Assembly: GCA_039619475.1 (NCBI GenBank)
Contig: CM077115.1
Coordinates: forward strand, 223,309,291 to 223,373,290
Length of the DNA stretch: 64,000 nucleotides
Reading direction: 5' to 3'
From: Icerya purchasi
Lineage: Eukaryota > Arthropoda > Insecta > Hemiptera > Monophlebidae
Shown here: positions 25,604 through 37,495 of the stretch, piece after piece
Position numbering within the stretch: the stretch's first letter is position 1
Layout: the number at the start of each line of letters is the position of its first letter
Position numbers and translations under genes: made by a program
The notes under the pieces: generated by a model
The model's input: only the letters and a program-made list of their open reading frames with translations
The model's database searches: none
Told to the model about the DNA's origin: nothing

Positions 25604-26626
25604 CTACAGCGAGTAAATTAAATATCAGTAATAAATAAATAAAACATTAAAATATTCATACAGCAAAAAAAAAAAACAAAAAAAAAACAACAAAAACAAA
25701 CTATAATTCATACGGAACACGGTGTAATATTTGTCTAGAGATCAAAAAATAAAAATAACCCGAGACACAAATCAGTCGGAACAACTTTAATGTTAATTCG
25801 AAGGTTGCGCTACCTCTGTAAAATTCCTCATGGGGCAGGAGCCCGTAAAATTTTTGAAAAATATCCTTTTTTTGGTTATAAAGAGTACACTTCGCTGCTA
25901 CATTGAAAACGATGAAATTAGTTAAATAATTTTCGAATAACTTTTCAAGAACTGTTAGCGAAAACGTTTATAGCAGAAACGTAACAAGTTACATTATACC
26001 TACTGGTGAAAAATTAGTTTCCGACAATTTTATTTTCATTTTACAAAAACACGCTAATTTTTTTTAGATATTAACCAGGTTTTTGACTTTTAGTTATGTT
26101 TAAAATTCTCAGGGGATTACGAGACAGGCTGCGGACGTCTATGAGATTTTCACGCATATCATTTATTGTTGTTGGTAAATTGATTACTTTAATTGCACAA
26201 TGCATTCGTTTTAGCCGAACTCGATAATCTTTACTGTTTATACATAATACGCACTTTAAGTAATGCGAGTTCTAACTACAGAGACGGCTGGTTCCATAGC
26301 TGAGGAGGCTGAAATTGAATATGAGCGAATATAAAAAAGATCTTAGTCGACTACTGCCGGGCACTATAAACTGAACTACAATTCTACTTCTCCGTTCACA
26401 TATCCACTGAGCTTATACTATACTGCTGAAGCTGTGCCGTTCGTTTGTTTAGAGTACGTTTAATACTTTTGTCTTTTCAAATTTTATAACTACTTACCAG
26501 CTGGAATTTTTGGGAAACTGGAATGCTAGCATGTGTACATGGGTTTCAGTAGATGTGTATGACTGAGTTTGAATGTAGATACGATTGCAAGTTTTGAGCG
26601 ATACGGCATATTATTATAGTACTTAC

Positions 26627-26648
26627 CACTATAAGTTTGCTCGGTCAT
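26627..26648 (-). CDS. Candidate alternative first coding exon
   Basis: Minus strand reads CAAAACAAG followed by ATG, six more codons (TEQTYS) and a G, then a perfect GTAAGT donor. The exon ends in phase 1. Joined to the exon at 25603 it gives MTEQTYSGTVDKLGRSV, in frame with the CRAL-TRIO-like domain. It lies between exons 2 and 3, so it would make an isoform lacking the 229-residue N-terminal region and the first helix of the CRAL-TRIO domain. The context of the ATG is favourable (A at -3). A 5' UTR would extend towards about 26760, and a TATATAAAC-like stretch lies around 26673-26685. The evidence is start context, donor and phase; no transcript data can be seen here. Confidence 0.6.
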
Positions 26649-29377
26649 CTTGTTTTGATCTGGCAGTGTGGGTTTATATGAGTTTGTGTACGCCGTTGTT
26701 TAGCTCTCCAGAAGTGTAAACTGCAATCGACCGAAGGGCTGTTGTTTTGTACATTGTTGTAAATAAATAAAAACAAAGAGAGCTAGCCAACGGCTGCTAA
26801 GCAGCGAAAGTAGAAGAAGGATACTCTTCAACTGATTAGGAATAAAATTAATTAAAAATAATCTTGTTATTTAGACGACCGAATTATTGGCTTAATAAAT
26901 TTACACAACGCTTACGCATTATGTAAAATTCGCGTGAATATTCACTAAGGAAATAGAAATAATTCATTATGATGATATTAAGCAAAATAATTAATTTCTC
27001 CAAGTTACATAATATCCGCTTTATATTTTGCCGATATATATTACATATATATATATATATATATATTTATATAATATTCGCATGAATTTCACATAACGCC
27101 AAGTACTCGTAGTTTCAAATCTGAGCAGATGTAGACTAATTAAAAAAAGGAAAAAAATATTTCATACAGTAAATAACTGAAACTTCATCTAAACGTTCTA
27201 TTTTACATCGGTTTCGTAAAGTTTATTGAAAGTTAACAATTTACCGAGTACACACTGTGTTTATTTAAAAATTATCACGCGTCATTCTCAGTACAACTTG
27301 AAACAAATTAGTCGTGATCTACTTAATTTTAAAGTGTTTTTGAGTATCTTACATGCCGGAATCAAACATTTCATTTTTTAACTGTCAATTAAGATTAACA
27401 TTTTCAAATTTACATAGCCAAAAACAAAACTTGACAAATGGAAAAAACACGGTAAACACCAAAGTACGGAACGGTAAGACTCGCAACTGTTGACCGATAA
27501 TATTTTTTCCTTCTAACAAATCTCCGACTCCACAAAAATAATCACCCTAAGACCGGATGTCTTCTTTTACTTTTTAATTTCGCTACGCTTTGTTACTGCA
27601 TAATGATTTCTTTATGTTTTCTATATTTTAATTTTTATCTATTTCCTCCTATTCGTCATTTACTTTATATCTTTTTTCCCTTCCGTCAGCTTCGTAACCG
27701 ACTTTCACTTATTATTTCGAATATAAATATTGACCATATGTATTCTTTTCAATATCGCTTCCGTTTTAATTTTGTTTCATTACCTCATTAGCATTAAACT
27801 TTTTTGTTTTTGCTATTCTTAAAGTGAGTTTTCTTTCGTGAAAAAAAAAAACAACAAAGAACACAAAAAAAAAGAAATCTCTGAAAGAACAAAGGAAAAT
27901 TCAGGAAAACGATGTTGGAAAAAAGATCGTTCCTACTACGGTTTAAAATTTTCATTTACGGAGTATGTTTTTCTTTCTCCTAACGATTATTATAGGTGTG
28001 GGGCTAACTGCCCATGCAGACTCGATGAATACATATCAGACAAACTTAGTCTTGAGACCTGGAAATGTTTAGGTAGCTTTTAAATCAAAAAAATATTCGA
28101 TTTTTTCTCTAATTTAGATAAATAGGATTTCTTTTTGTTATTTCAACCGGTCGAGTTTTGAAAAATTGTTAAGCGGTAAAAATAGTGGCGGCGTTAGAGG
28201 GAAGGTTGGAGAAAGATGTGCTTAAAATCATCGTAGAAGTACTGGTAAAGAGGAGATGTTGCAAAACGGATAAAGACGTTAAAAGCTGTCGGGGTAGAAA
28301 AAGGTTTTGTAAAATGTTACCGTAAAGAAAAAGAAATGAGACACCGGAAGGGCGCTGACAACTACGATTAAAGATAATGATGATAGACGGGATTATGGTG
28401 CTCTAGCTAATTGTCGGCGTGCGTACAAGCGTTTTGTGAGTTCATTTGCTTCTATTTTCCGGCGACCGAAAGTTACAAAGTATTAGATAAAGAAAAAAAA
28501 AAAAAAATCGTTAAACGGAAAGCGCATCGGCAAATTAAGAATTATTACTCGACTAGAAAACGATTTAAATTTTTTTTATCTCTTCCCCTCGTCTCGCTGA
28601 AGCTTCGATAATTTCTTTTTGGAATTCAAGCATCTTGCTCGTGTGAAACCATCAACGAGATCTCTAGCTTTTCGTCCCTGATTACGCTACACTGAAGAGG
28701 CTACAAACGAAAATTTTTTGATGTTACGCTTTTATTTAAACATTACATCGTTCTCCTTTGAGTACTTTTAAAACCTTTACATTTGCTGACTACAGACAAA
28801 TAGAAAATAAAAAATAACCACTAGCCGAGAATCGAGACTGTTAAGATTCTCAGACATTGAAGACAGTCGACCTAATAATACATATGTCGTAACACGGTCT
28901 CGCTTAATGATAAGCTAGACGAAAAATTGTTCAGTGGTACTTATTTTGGAATTTATCTACGTCTTAATGAGTTTATATCGTTTAAAAGTATGTCGGAGAA
29001 ATGATACTAGCCGTTCAACAGCTGCTTGAACGATAGCCCTAAAACTGAAATTTGCTATTCACGTTTTAAGCTTTCTAAACGTTATCGGAAGAAAAAGTAA
29101 CATTTATATTTGACAGAGAAAAATGACCGAAAATAATATGCATACAGTTTTGTCGGTTAAAATATAATTTGAAATCTTTCTAAAAGTTTCTAACGATTGA
29201 GAATATTTCTCTGAGAATTTATACATTCCCGCGAGAAATTATAATACACTGTTTAACGCGTTGACTACGCGCGTGGTGCATCTGCAGGTATTGGCTAGGT
29301 TAGCATCGCAAGAATCGTTATGCTATACACGTACACAAAGAACGATTAATAGAAAAAGGAAAGGGTGGCTATTTTAC

Positions 29378-29482
29378 CTGGAAACACGATACCGGACATG
29401 AGCAGTTTCTCGTGCAAATCGTTAATGGCGGTAGGATAAATGAACGACGTACCAGCATCGGATCTGAAGGTCTCTCGGCTCC
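29378..29482 (-). CDS. Exon 2: start of CRAL-TRIO-like domain
   Basis: 105 nt with acceptor TCTGATTTCAG and donor CCAG|GTAAAA, entering and leaving in phase 1. It completes codon 230 and encodes residues 231-264, including SFIYPTAINDLHEKLLMSG and then IVFPG across the junction. This is the N-terminal edge of the CRAL-TRIO/Sec14-like domain, where the family has a helix followed by a conserved PGT. The preceding recognised exon lies 30 kb upstream, so further small exons in between cannot be excluded, although direct splicing keeps the frame. The frame is also open upstream to an ATG at 29615, but that stretch includes the pyrimidine tract and reads like intron. Confidence 0.88.
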
Positions 29483-30739
29483 CTGAAATCAGATAAAAAA
29501 TAAAATAAGAAAAAACGAAGTGGAAATAAAATGAATCGAGCCGCGGGATGATTAAACGCGGAGAGATAGGTTCGAGATGACAAGGGTTCCTTTCACCCAT
29601 TAGCTGTATGGTCACGTATTAAGCAATCGCTTATCACACCGAAATAGGTAACCCGAATTGGCGCCAAACCAGAAATAAAAACTGTGTCTAATGTAACATT
29701 GAACCCTCTCAGCATCTCGGCGGGTATATCTGGTCGCGGCAACATATACGCTGCTTCGAGCATAGATTCTGCTGCAGGATATGCCAGTCCGTTTTATTCG
29801 CTGCACAATATGATGCCTGCCTGGCAAAATAAAACTTGTTTTATATCGGTACCCTGCCCAGCGTGGTTCCGTCGCATAGATACCGAATTCGGAAGAAAAA
29901 GAAGAAGAAAAACGTATAGTGCCGCACACGCTGCTAAAAAACGGACCGTAGAAAAAACGATTTTCGTTATAGTCGTTCGGATGATGTCAAATAAATTTTA
30001 CTATCGGCCGCGGTTATTCCAGTTGGACTGATCTAGAAATTTAACATAATGCGCTATTGACAAAATTTTCAACCTGGCCATAACCCGCCGCCGCCTATCA
30101 GAGTATTTAAGCAGTTCCGGAAACTTCATAGTCGTGAAATTACAAACACCGAGTCCAAACATTGTTTAAACATTTCTAAACCTTCCGTATATTTCGAAAA
30201 ATTTACGAAAAGGCTAAAGGAACCGATTCCGTATTTTGAGTATGCAGCGTCCGGAAAGGTTACAGTAAGATTCCATAATCGTAGTGTAGTAGTAATCCGT
30301 AGAAAATGTTCTATGAAAATAAGGGGGGGAAAAAAACTGCAATAGACAAAGATTTTTCTTCATTATCATCATTTATTTGTTATTGTTTTTAACTGGCATA
30401 ACTATCACATCAGTTTAAAAAAATCAAAACGTAGTTCAATCCGAGTAAGCCTTGAACTTAAGCCGAAATCATGCAATGTATGAGAAAGCCGTGCACGAGA
30501 CCGACGGACAGATCGATTATGAATACGGGGAAGTAAGATTACTGCGACCAGTCCGCTCTTTGGAGAAGGTAATCAGAGGAGAATGGTAACATTTTTGACG
30601 CGAAATCGGCTTCTAGCAGCGTTCAAGAGGGAAACTCATGCTTAGTGGCGCATCAACATTTTACGAAAAATCTCTACATACCCGGCTGTACGGACTTTTG
30701 AAGTTTTCTACAATCAAAATTTCAAGAGGTCGTTGCTGA

Positions 30740-31180
30740 AAGTAATGTTTATATTTATTTTTATTTATTTATTTTTTCTAATTAGCACCGTGTAACAGTC
30801 CAGCAGCTCTAGAGGTACAGCTTGAAGGGTTTAGCTTATATGTGTTGGTAGAAGTTTATAAATTTTAGCCACTGAAGGACTTCTGCAAATCTCTGAACAC
30901 TGAATTTGAAACATTTGATTAATACATACGTGTTTGATTGCGAGTTGAGTGTCGCAGGAATCACAAACTGAACTTTTGTTGAATATAAAACAATCAGTGA
31001 ACAGAGAGCATGTCAATGTGTGCGGGTAAGAGCAACTTTGCCCTTCCGATATAAATCTGTAAAATCTATGTATGAGCTGGAAGGATAAATTTCTTTCAGT
31101 GATGCCAGAATTGTTGAGATTGAATTTGAGCTAAAGAATTTAGGCGAGCTTTTAGATCAAACTCAAGCATATTGTCAAAA
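30740..31180 (-). mobile_element. LINE remnant, C-terminal Cys/His region of a different family
   Basis: The minus strand reads, after a frameshift, LTCSLFTDCFIFNKSSVCDS, then CDTQLAIKHVCINQ (near 30900-31010). A V-C-x2-C-x6-KH-x-x-x-x-C-like motif after a degraded 'G-t-LTHs-L' segment is the C-terminal region of Jockey/I/RTE-type ORF2 proteins. Stops and frame changes mark it as decayed; no poly(A) tail was pinned down. Confidence 0.62.
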
Positions 31181-31464
31181 CAAAACGAAAAAAAACAAAA
31201 AAATGAAAATGAAAAAGAAAATGAAAATATTTGCAAAGTTTTTAGATCGGTAACTAAATTATAAAAATGCGACGAAAGAAGCGTCGCACTTAGGAATCTG
31301 AAGGACAGAATAAAAAGAGAAATTCAAAAAGGAGTCACACCGAACTCGGGGAATAAGTATTGGACATCTGCCCATTATCGTGAAAACTTAATTTTCGACA
31401 TATTCATAGCGGTGTTTTAACAACACAAGAACATCCTGCTTTGCATCCCGGTCGTGTAATCGTA

Positions 31465-32104
31465 TTTGTAACACACGCGGTAACCTTGCTACTCAGATAG
31501 ACTTTCTTTCGGTTCCTAGTCATCGTGGAAACGAGGAGGCTGACACTCTAGCTCGCTTTGCTATCCGCAATGGTCAACCTTTACGAAAAGTTACTTCCTC
31601 GTACAAAAACTTTCATCTTACACTCTGGTCTGTCTCATAGCCCTACAATTTTTTTTTAATCCCTTCTCCCCTTACCTCTGCATACAATCTTCTGCTCAGT
31701 CTCGCGCCTGGTCCAACTTCGTTCCTTCTCTCCGTCGTGCCGCTATTTCTTCTATCTGCCGCTTACATTTTCACACCACTCTTTTCTTTGACCTCTTCAT
31801 CCGGATAAAAACTTCCACTTGCGATGCTATAACCATATGTCTTCTTTGAGAGTGCGGGCATCTGTCTTTCTTGAACGCTTTCTTTTCTATCACGATCTAT
31901 TACGACTCAACCTCTCCGCTCCTTATAGTGCTCCTTTCATACTTTCTCCCATCTATCATTGAATATAGTGTGCCTATTATCCTTGCTTCTTTCATAACTT
32001 CCATCTCCAATAGAATTCATATTTAGTAATTCTTTAACTAGTCGTTGGGTTAATGGCTTTTTTTTTTGCCGGTGAACCCAAAGAAAAAAAAGAAGAAAAA
32101 AAAA
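31465..32104 (+). mobile_element. LINE 3' fragment, same family
   Basis: Translation gives FLSVPSHRGNEEADTLARFA, then KVTSSYKNFHLTLWS, then degraded frames ending ISNRIHI. The 3' UTR has GGGTTAATGGC...GAACCCAAAG followed by an A-rich tail with G interruptions to about 32104. It is truncated at the end of RNase H and carries internal stops. Confidence 0.85.
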
Positions 32105-33134
32105 TTCTAGCAAAAATAAAATAGTTAATAAGAAAATCATCCATCGTTGTTCTCTACGAAACTCGGTCATCTCGTTAAGCGTCTTCCTCCGCTCTCTTGT
32201 TACAAAGTGAATTTCTTCACTTTATTTCGAAATTTTTTTATCGAAGATACACGGCTTTTCAAGCTAAAAAAACTCAATGTCCGGCAGATCCGCTACAGTG
32301 GTAAAACCCTAGTTCCGATGAAATAAGCAGCTTTAATCGATACGTATATGTATATTTCTGAAATTTTACCCCGTGATTCGAAAGAATTCAAGCATGTTGT
32401 CGAATACGTGCACACCACTCTATACAATTCGAAAATGATTATAATATAAAGGCGAACGTAAAAATCTAAACCGGTTAATTACCCCGCGTTAATTAATGAA
32501 AATGTTCGCGACTGGCGGTGGACAAAGAATCATCCGGGGAAATATTTTTAATCGTTAATTTTCTCAGAATGAAGTGATCGATAACAGAATAGAAGTTATT
32601 TTCACAATCGACGAACATTTTATCTACCGGGAACTGATAAAGTGCCTACGAGCCTAATCACTTTCACTGATGCGTTTCATTGCGAGAGAATATTTTTATT
32701 CGCATTTAATTGATAAAAAGAAAAATACGTGACGAGAATGGGCCGGGTCAAGACAAATAATTTTATCTAGCGATTGTCACATATATACGGCGAAGCGCGG
32801 CTAATCAACGATTTCCGTAAGTCATCAAATTTACCTTATCTCATATCTCTAAAATACACAATGTCCGAGAGCCGGGCACAGAATTTACGTACTTTCTAGT
32901 TTAGAAACATTCCGGGAAATAAAACGAAAATGAACATCAAGCGATAATTTTTAATTATTAGATGCACTTATCGCGTACGTAATCAATGTAAAATTGATTT
33001 ATTTTCAATTTTCAGTTTCCAATAGTTTACAAATGACGACGTCGGTTAAGCGAAGCGAAACTAATGATACTGTAATCTTACACTGATCGAAAATTTTTAA
33101 GTGAAATCACTAATAACCGGCGAAAACGAACAAG

Positions 33135-33140
<6 letters not shown>

Positions 33141-33177
<37 letters not shown>

Positions 33178-35302
33178 AGCATGTCGGCTAAGGACGTTAC
33201 TCACTTCAACGGTATGATGGTATTAATAATTATAAAGGAAAAATATTACAAATGGAATATACGAAAGAAGCTAACAAAGGAATAACCAAAGGAGACGGAA
33301 AAGAAAGGATGCTGTGAGCGCTGTAGGGCGTAGGATAAGACGCAAAAGACCGGAATACAGTATCGCGCGTTCTGAAGAAATGGAAGGACATTCAAGGAAA
33401 ATGTGGTTCGCATCACAAACGAAGTTTGCTTCTAACGGATCAAATGGACAAAGAGGAGACTGAGTAATGGAGAAACGAAAGAGCGAAGCAGGAAGCAAGC
33501 TGTGGTTTAACCGAAGTCTAATTATGGATGAAATAGTTGACCGCCTCATGTTGGGGAAATCAACAAACCACGGAAAAAGAGGAGGAGTGGGTTGTATGGA
33601 TAAGTAAAAGGAAGCAGGATTGGAAAAAGAAGAAGGATAGAGCTCAGACCAACAGTCACGATGGCAACGCGAGGAAAGAGTAAGAAGATTTTGGGCTGGG
33701 AAATGCCTAATAAAGCGACCGTTTAAAGCAGCCGAACGTGCCAACGAGTCGACTAACTTGTTGCCCCCGAAATTCCACAATAACTAGGATAATCTATAAT
33801 AGTTCAATATGGGGACAGAGCGGGAATGAAATAGATGTGAAATTAAGGAACGTATGTGAAGCACGATAGGATCAGCGGATGGTTTAGGAAAGGGAGTAGC
33901 AATGGCTTGTAAAACGCCTTTTGAATCAGAAGATAAGAGAACCTTGGATATGTTGTTGGAGGAGGCTATAAAAAGGATTGCCTGTAAGATCGCAATAGAT
34001 TCGGCTAGGAATATGGAGGAGAACGAGGGGAGTTTGAACGACTCAGAATAGCCGAAATCCGGCAAAGTAAAAGCCGCTCCAACCCCCAAAGCTGACTTTG
34101 AGCCATCTGTAAAAATTAAGGTATACGAAGGAAAGAGCGAGGATAAAACATAGTTAAATTCGTTATGAGCAGCGGAAGAGGGAAGAGAGACTTGACATAC
34201 GAAGGAAGAAAAAGTAAACTGGGTGAGTAAATAAAATCTAGGAAATTATAGGTAAAATAAGGGCATTTGTTGTAGGATAGAACAAAAGGAGAGAAGGCCC
34301 TGAGTCGTGAAGAAATCAAGGAAAGGATTGGGGTTTTACGAGGAGAGAAACGCCAGTTGTTGAATATAAACCAGTAGGAATTAAGCAAGTAGGAATTGGA
34401 AATATGAAGACGTTTAATCAGAAATCGTTCACCTAGATAAAGTCTTCGGATGAATAAAGGACAGGAACCAGTTTCTGCCAAAATGGCTGCAATAGGAGAG
34501 GAGTTCAAGGCACCGATACAAAGACGAAGACACAAATTATGGATTTTATCAAGTTTAAGGAGAAGATATTTAGGAGCACTGGCGTAAAGGAACGAGCAAT
34601 AATCGAATTTAGAAAGGATAGTGGCCCTGTATAGCATCAGAAGGATATAAGGATCCCCACTCCAATTACGGGAGGAGAGAGCCTTCAACCAATTAATCCT
34701 CTTGAGAGCCGACGTATAGAGATAATTTATGTGATGATGAAAGGACAAGTTACTGCTAAGAACAATGCCAAGGTAGGAGACAGAACTAACTAAAGGAATA
34801 GGAAGATGGCACACGGATAGATTGACTGAGGAGCGACTATAAGGACGATAAGTGAAAACCATAGCTGCTGATTTCTCAGGAGAAGTAAAAAGGTGAAGAT
34901 CGGATAACACATTATCCAGAGAGAAAAGAGAGTTGTTAAGCTCCATGACGGCGGAAGAAAGATTAACTGAGGAAGAGTAGATGAGTATATCATCGGCAAA
35001 GAATAAGGAAGTAGATGATATCCGAAGAGTAGCTAGGCTATGGAAATAGATGTTAAAGAGAGTAGGGCTAAGACATGATCCTTGCGGAAGACCCCGAAAG
35101 ACCACTCTAGACTCCGAGAAGAAGGGAGTGGAGAGCTGAATTGATCTATTGTAGAAAAGCTTGAGAATTAAGGAAGCGACCTGTAAAGGAACATTAATGG
35201 AACACATTTTATGTAGAAGAGAAGGTAAGTGAACATGATCGAATGCGGAGGTAACATCAAGGAAAGCAGAGACAGTGTATTCTTTGCGAATAAGGGATTT
35301 GT
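33141..35302 (-). mobile_element. 5'-truncated non-LTR retrotransposon (RT + RNase H), with TSD
   Basis: The minus strand encodes reverse transcriptase from motif A (AFLDVTSAFD) through GLPQGSCLSP and the FADD catalytic motif to YLGIVLSSNLSF. RNase H follows in a shifted frame (TDGSKSA near 34110, FLAESIAI, SSDSKGVL, then a damaged final motif before VDSLARSA), and the element ends with a CDANH...ECP Cys/His motif. RT plus RNase H is typical of I-like LINE groups. It lacks the endonuclease and the RT fingers, has at least two frameshifts (near 34115 and 33780) and is therefore dead. A 36-base poly(A) (33141-33176 as T on the plus strand) and a 9-bp duplication AAGTTAAAA at 33132-33140 and 35303-35311 mark the ends. 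Confidence 0.92.
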
Positions 35303-36365
35303 AAGTTAAAAATTTCTTCTCATCTCGTAACATTTTAAAAAAATAATAAAATATATTCATTTAATTCGCAATTTCTATGCTTTATTATCAAGCATCATTA
35401 TTCAATTTCTTCACTTTATTTTAATCAAATTGTTTTCAACAAACTAAAATAAGTTTTTACAACTTTCTGTAAAACAAACCAACCGGGGTCATGCATCCTC
35501 TCGCGCTGACCACATCGCGTCATGGGATTTTTGGTAAACGCGAAAAGTAGTGAACATTACAGTCTGCTTTTTATTATCTTTATTAATTACACCCTTTCCC
35601 GATTGTACTTTTTAAAAAAATATTGAACACTAATCTGTGTTCGGTGTATTCTAATTTGCAAAGCCACACACTGTGCGAGGGGCAATAATTATGAGAGTTA
35701 AAAAAAACTTTGATTTTTAAGAAATTTCGTTTTTAGTTAATCTCGTTTTATAGATTCGCGGCATACCCGTTGAAAATTGCAGCCAACAACCGAGTTCCAA
35801 AAAATCGAACGTGGTTCGTAAAATTGCTCGCAATATATTAAAATGTCCTAGATTTCTTTTTGTTCCATATTTAATGTCATTTTCAAATAAATTAAAAAAA
35901 AAAAAAAATGAAAAAAAAATCGGTTGTTGATTACAATTTCCGCGGTAAATGTGATTTTTTTGAAAGAATACATCAATGCAATTTGTTTCGTTTCAAATTT
36001 ATAAACGTGATTTATTTCAGATATCCCGAATTTTGTTTTCGTCACTAATAATGTTTCTTTGATTTTCCTTTTTTAATTAAAAAGATGGCCGAACTAGTAG
36101 TTCCGGAAAATCCGACAATATACACGAATACTCTACATTTATAATTCATACTAACAATAATTTATTTTCGTTTTATCCATTTATCATTAATATTTTTTAT
36201 ACGTCGCTGTATATTTTTTTTTTCAGATAAAAAACAAATATTTCAGTTAATTTTTAATAATATTCTTTAGCTTTTTTTCGGAAATGAATATAATTAAGCT
36301 CTCCTTCAAATCATTCAAATAGTATAGTATTAAATATATCTATTTTCTTTCCTGTTTTCTAGTAC

Positions 36366-36702
36366 TAAAGATGGGGAAGCCTAATTATCCATTGGATCCT
36401 GAAGGTTCCCAGTATGTTTGCGATGCGAATCACGTGCTCTTCGAGTGCTCCGGTTTATCTAGCGAGCGTGAGTTACTTTATTGTCATCTTTTAAAGCTTG
36501 GTCTTCCTGCTCCTTTCAACGCCTCTTATGTTCTTTCTCTACCTACTATCTCTGTTGTTCCTGTCCTAGGGGTGTTCCTTGATTCCATTGTCGACAGAAT
36601 AAAAATATAATTTCTATTCTATTCCATGTGTCTATATTCCTTTTTGCTGGGCTAATGCTCTTTGCTAGCAAACCCAAGGGGGGTAAAAAAAAAAAAGAAA
36701 AA
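36366..36702 (+). mobile_element. LINE 3' fragment, same family (least decayed tail)
   Basis: An open stretch reads NYPLDPEGSQYVCDANHVLF, then ECSGLSSERELLY, and ends VDRIKI with a stop at 36610. The 3' UTR contains GGGCTAATGCTCTTTGCTAG, then CAAACCCAAGGGGGG and poly(A). The Cys/His motif C-x3-H-x4-C matches the other copies. It is strongly 5'-truncated. Confidence 0.87.
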
Positions 36703-37409
36703 GACATTCCCCGAAAACACGTTTCTAGAATACTTTATTTAATATTAAATCTTAAAAAGTTGGTCGTTGTGTTTATATAATTTTTTTTCTTTTAATTATA
36801 AAAAGCGGTTGTTGAGTGGTATCGATAATTTAAGAAAAAAAGAAAAACCTAACAAAACAAGTTCAGTTAACGTTCTCTCTCGTACACGGTTAGAAGAAAT
36901 GATTGCAAAATTTTTTTGAAATAATATTTCAAATACTCTACACCTATTTTGAAGTTGCAGCAACGGCTACCGCGTAATATTCTTTCGATAGAAATGGGCT
37001 TACAAAGATTTCTTAAAAATTTTTCATCGCGCCCTCGTCAACCGTTGTTATTCCACATTGAAAAGTTATTCGTTCATTACCTCGACGAGGGCTTTCCATC
37101 GAATGCGTCCGCGGAAAAATTTATTTTCTTCCAAATCCCAGAAATTGTGGCGTTCTGAGGTATTAGTTTCAAAGTTATCAAAATTTAATACAGGTCCTCG
37201 AGAAATTTCCTTTAGTACGCACGTTTACGAACGACTCTAAAATTGTAATACCTACATCGTACGAAGGTTTCGAGACAAATTATTGTTCGTTTTCTTTTTT
37301 TTTTTCAAAAGTTTCGTTGAGGAACCTCAGATTGGTTAATATTATGTTTTGGTCGGGTAGCATTTGGTTGGAATCCCCGTAAATTAATGTCCGTAGTTGT
37401 TGGGGAACC

Positions 37410-37426
37410 AAAAAAAAAAAAAAAAA

Positions 37427-37495
<69 letters not shown>
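37410..37495. repeat. Poly(A) then (ATA)n microsatellite
   Basis: About 19 A bases followed by some 22 ATA units. This layout is typical of a retroelement tail that expanded, on the plus strand. Confidence 0.9.

Noticed and set aside
29346..29615. Longer exon 2 starting at an ATG at 29615
   Set aside because: The extra part contains the pyrimidine tract and reads like intron (FYFHFVFSYFIFYL), and the acceptor at 29483 is strong.
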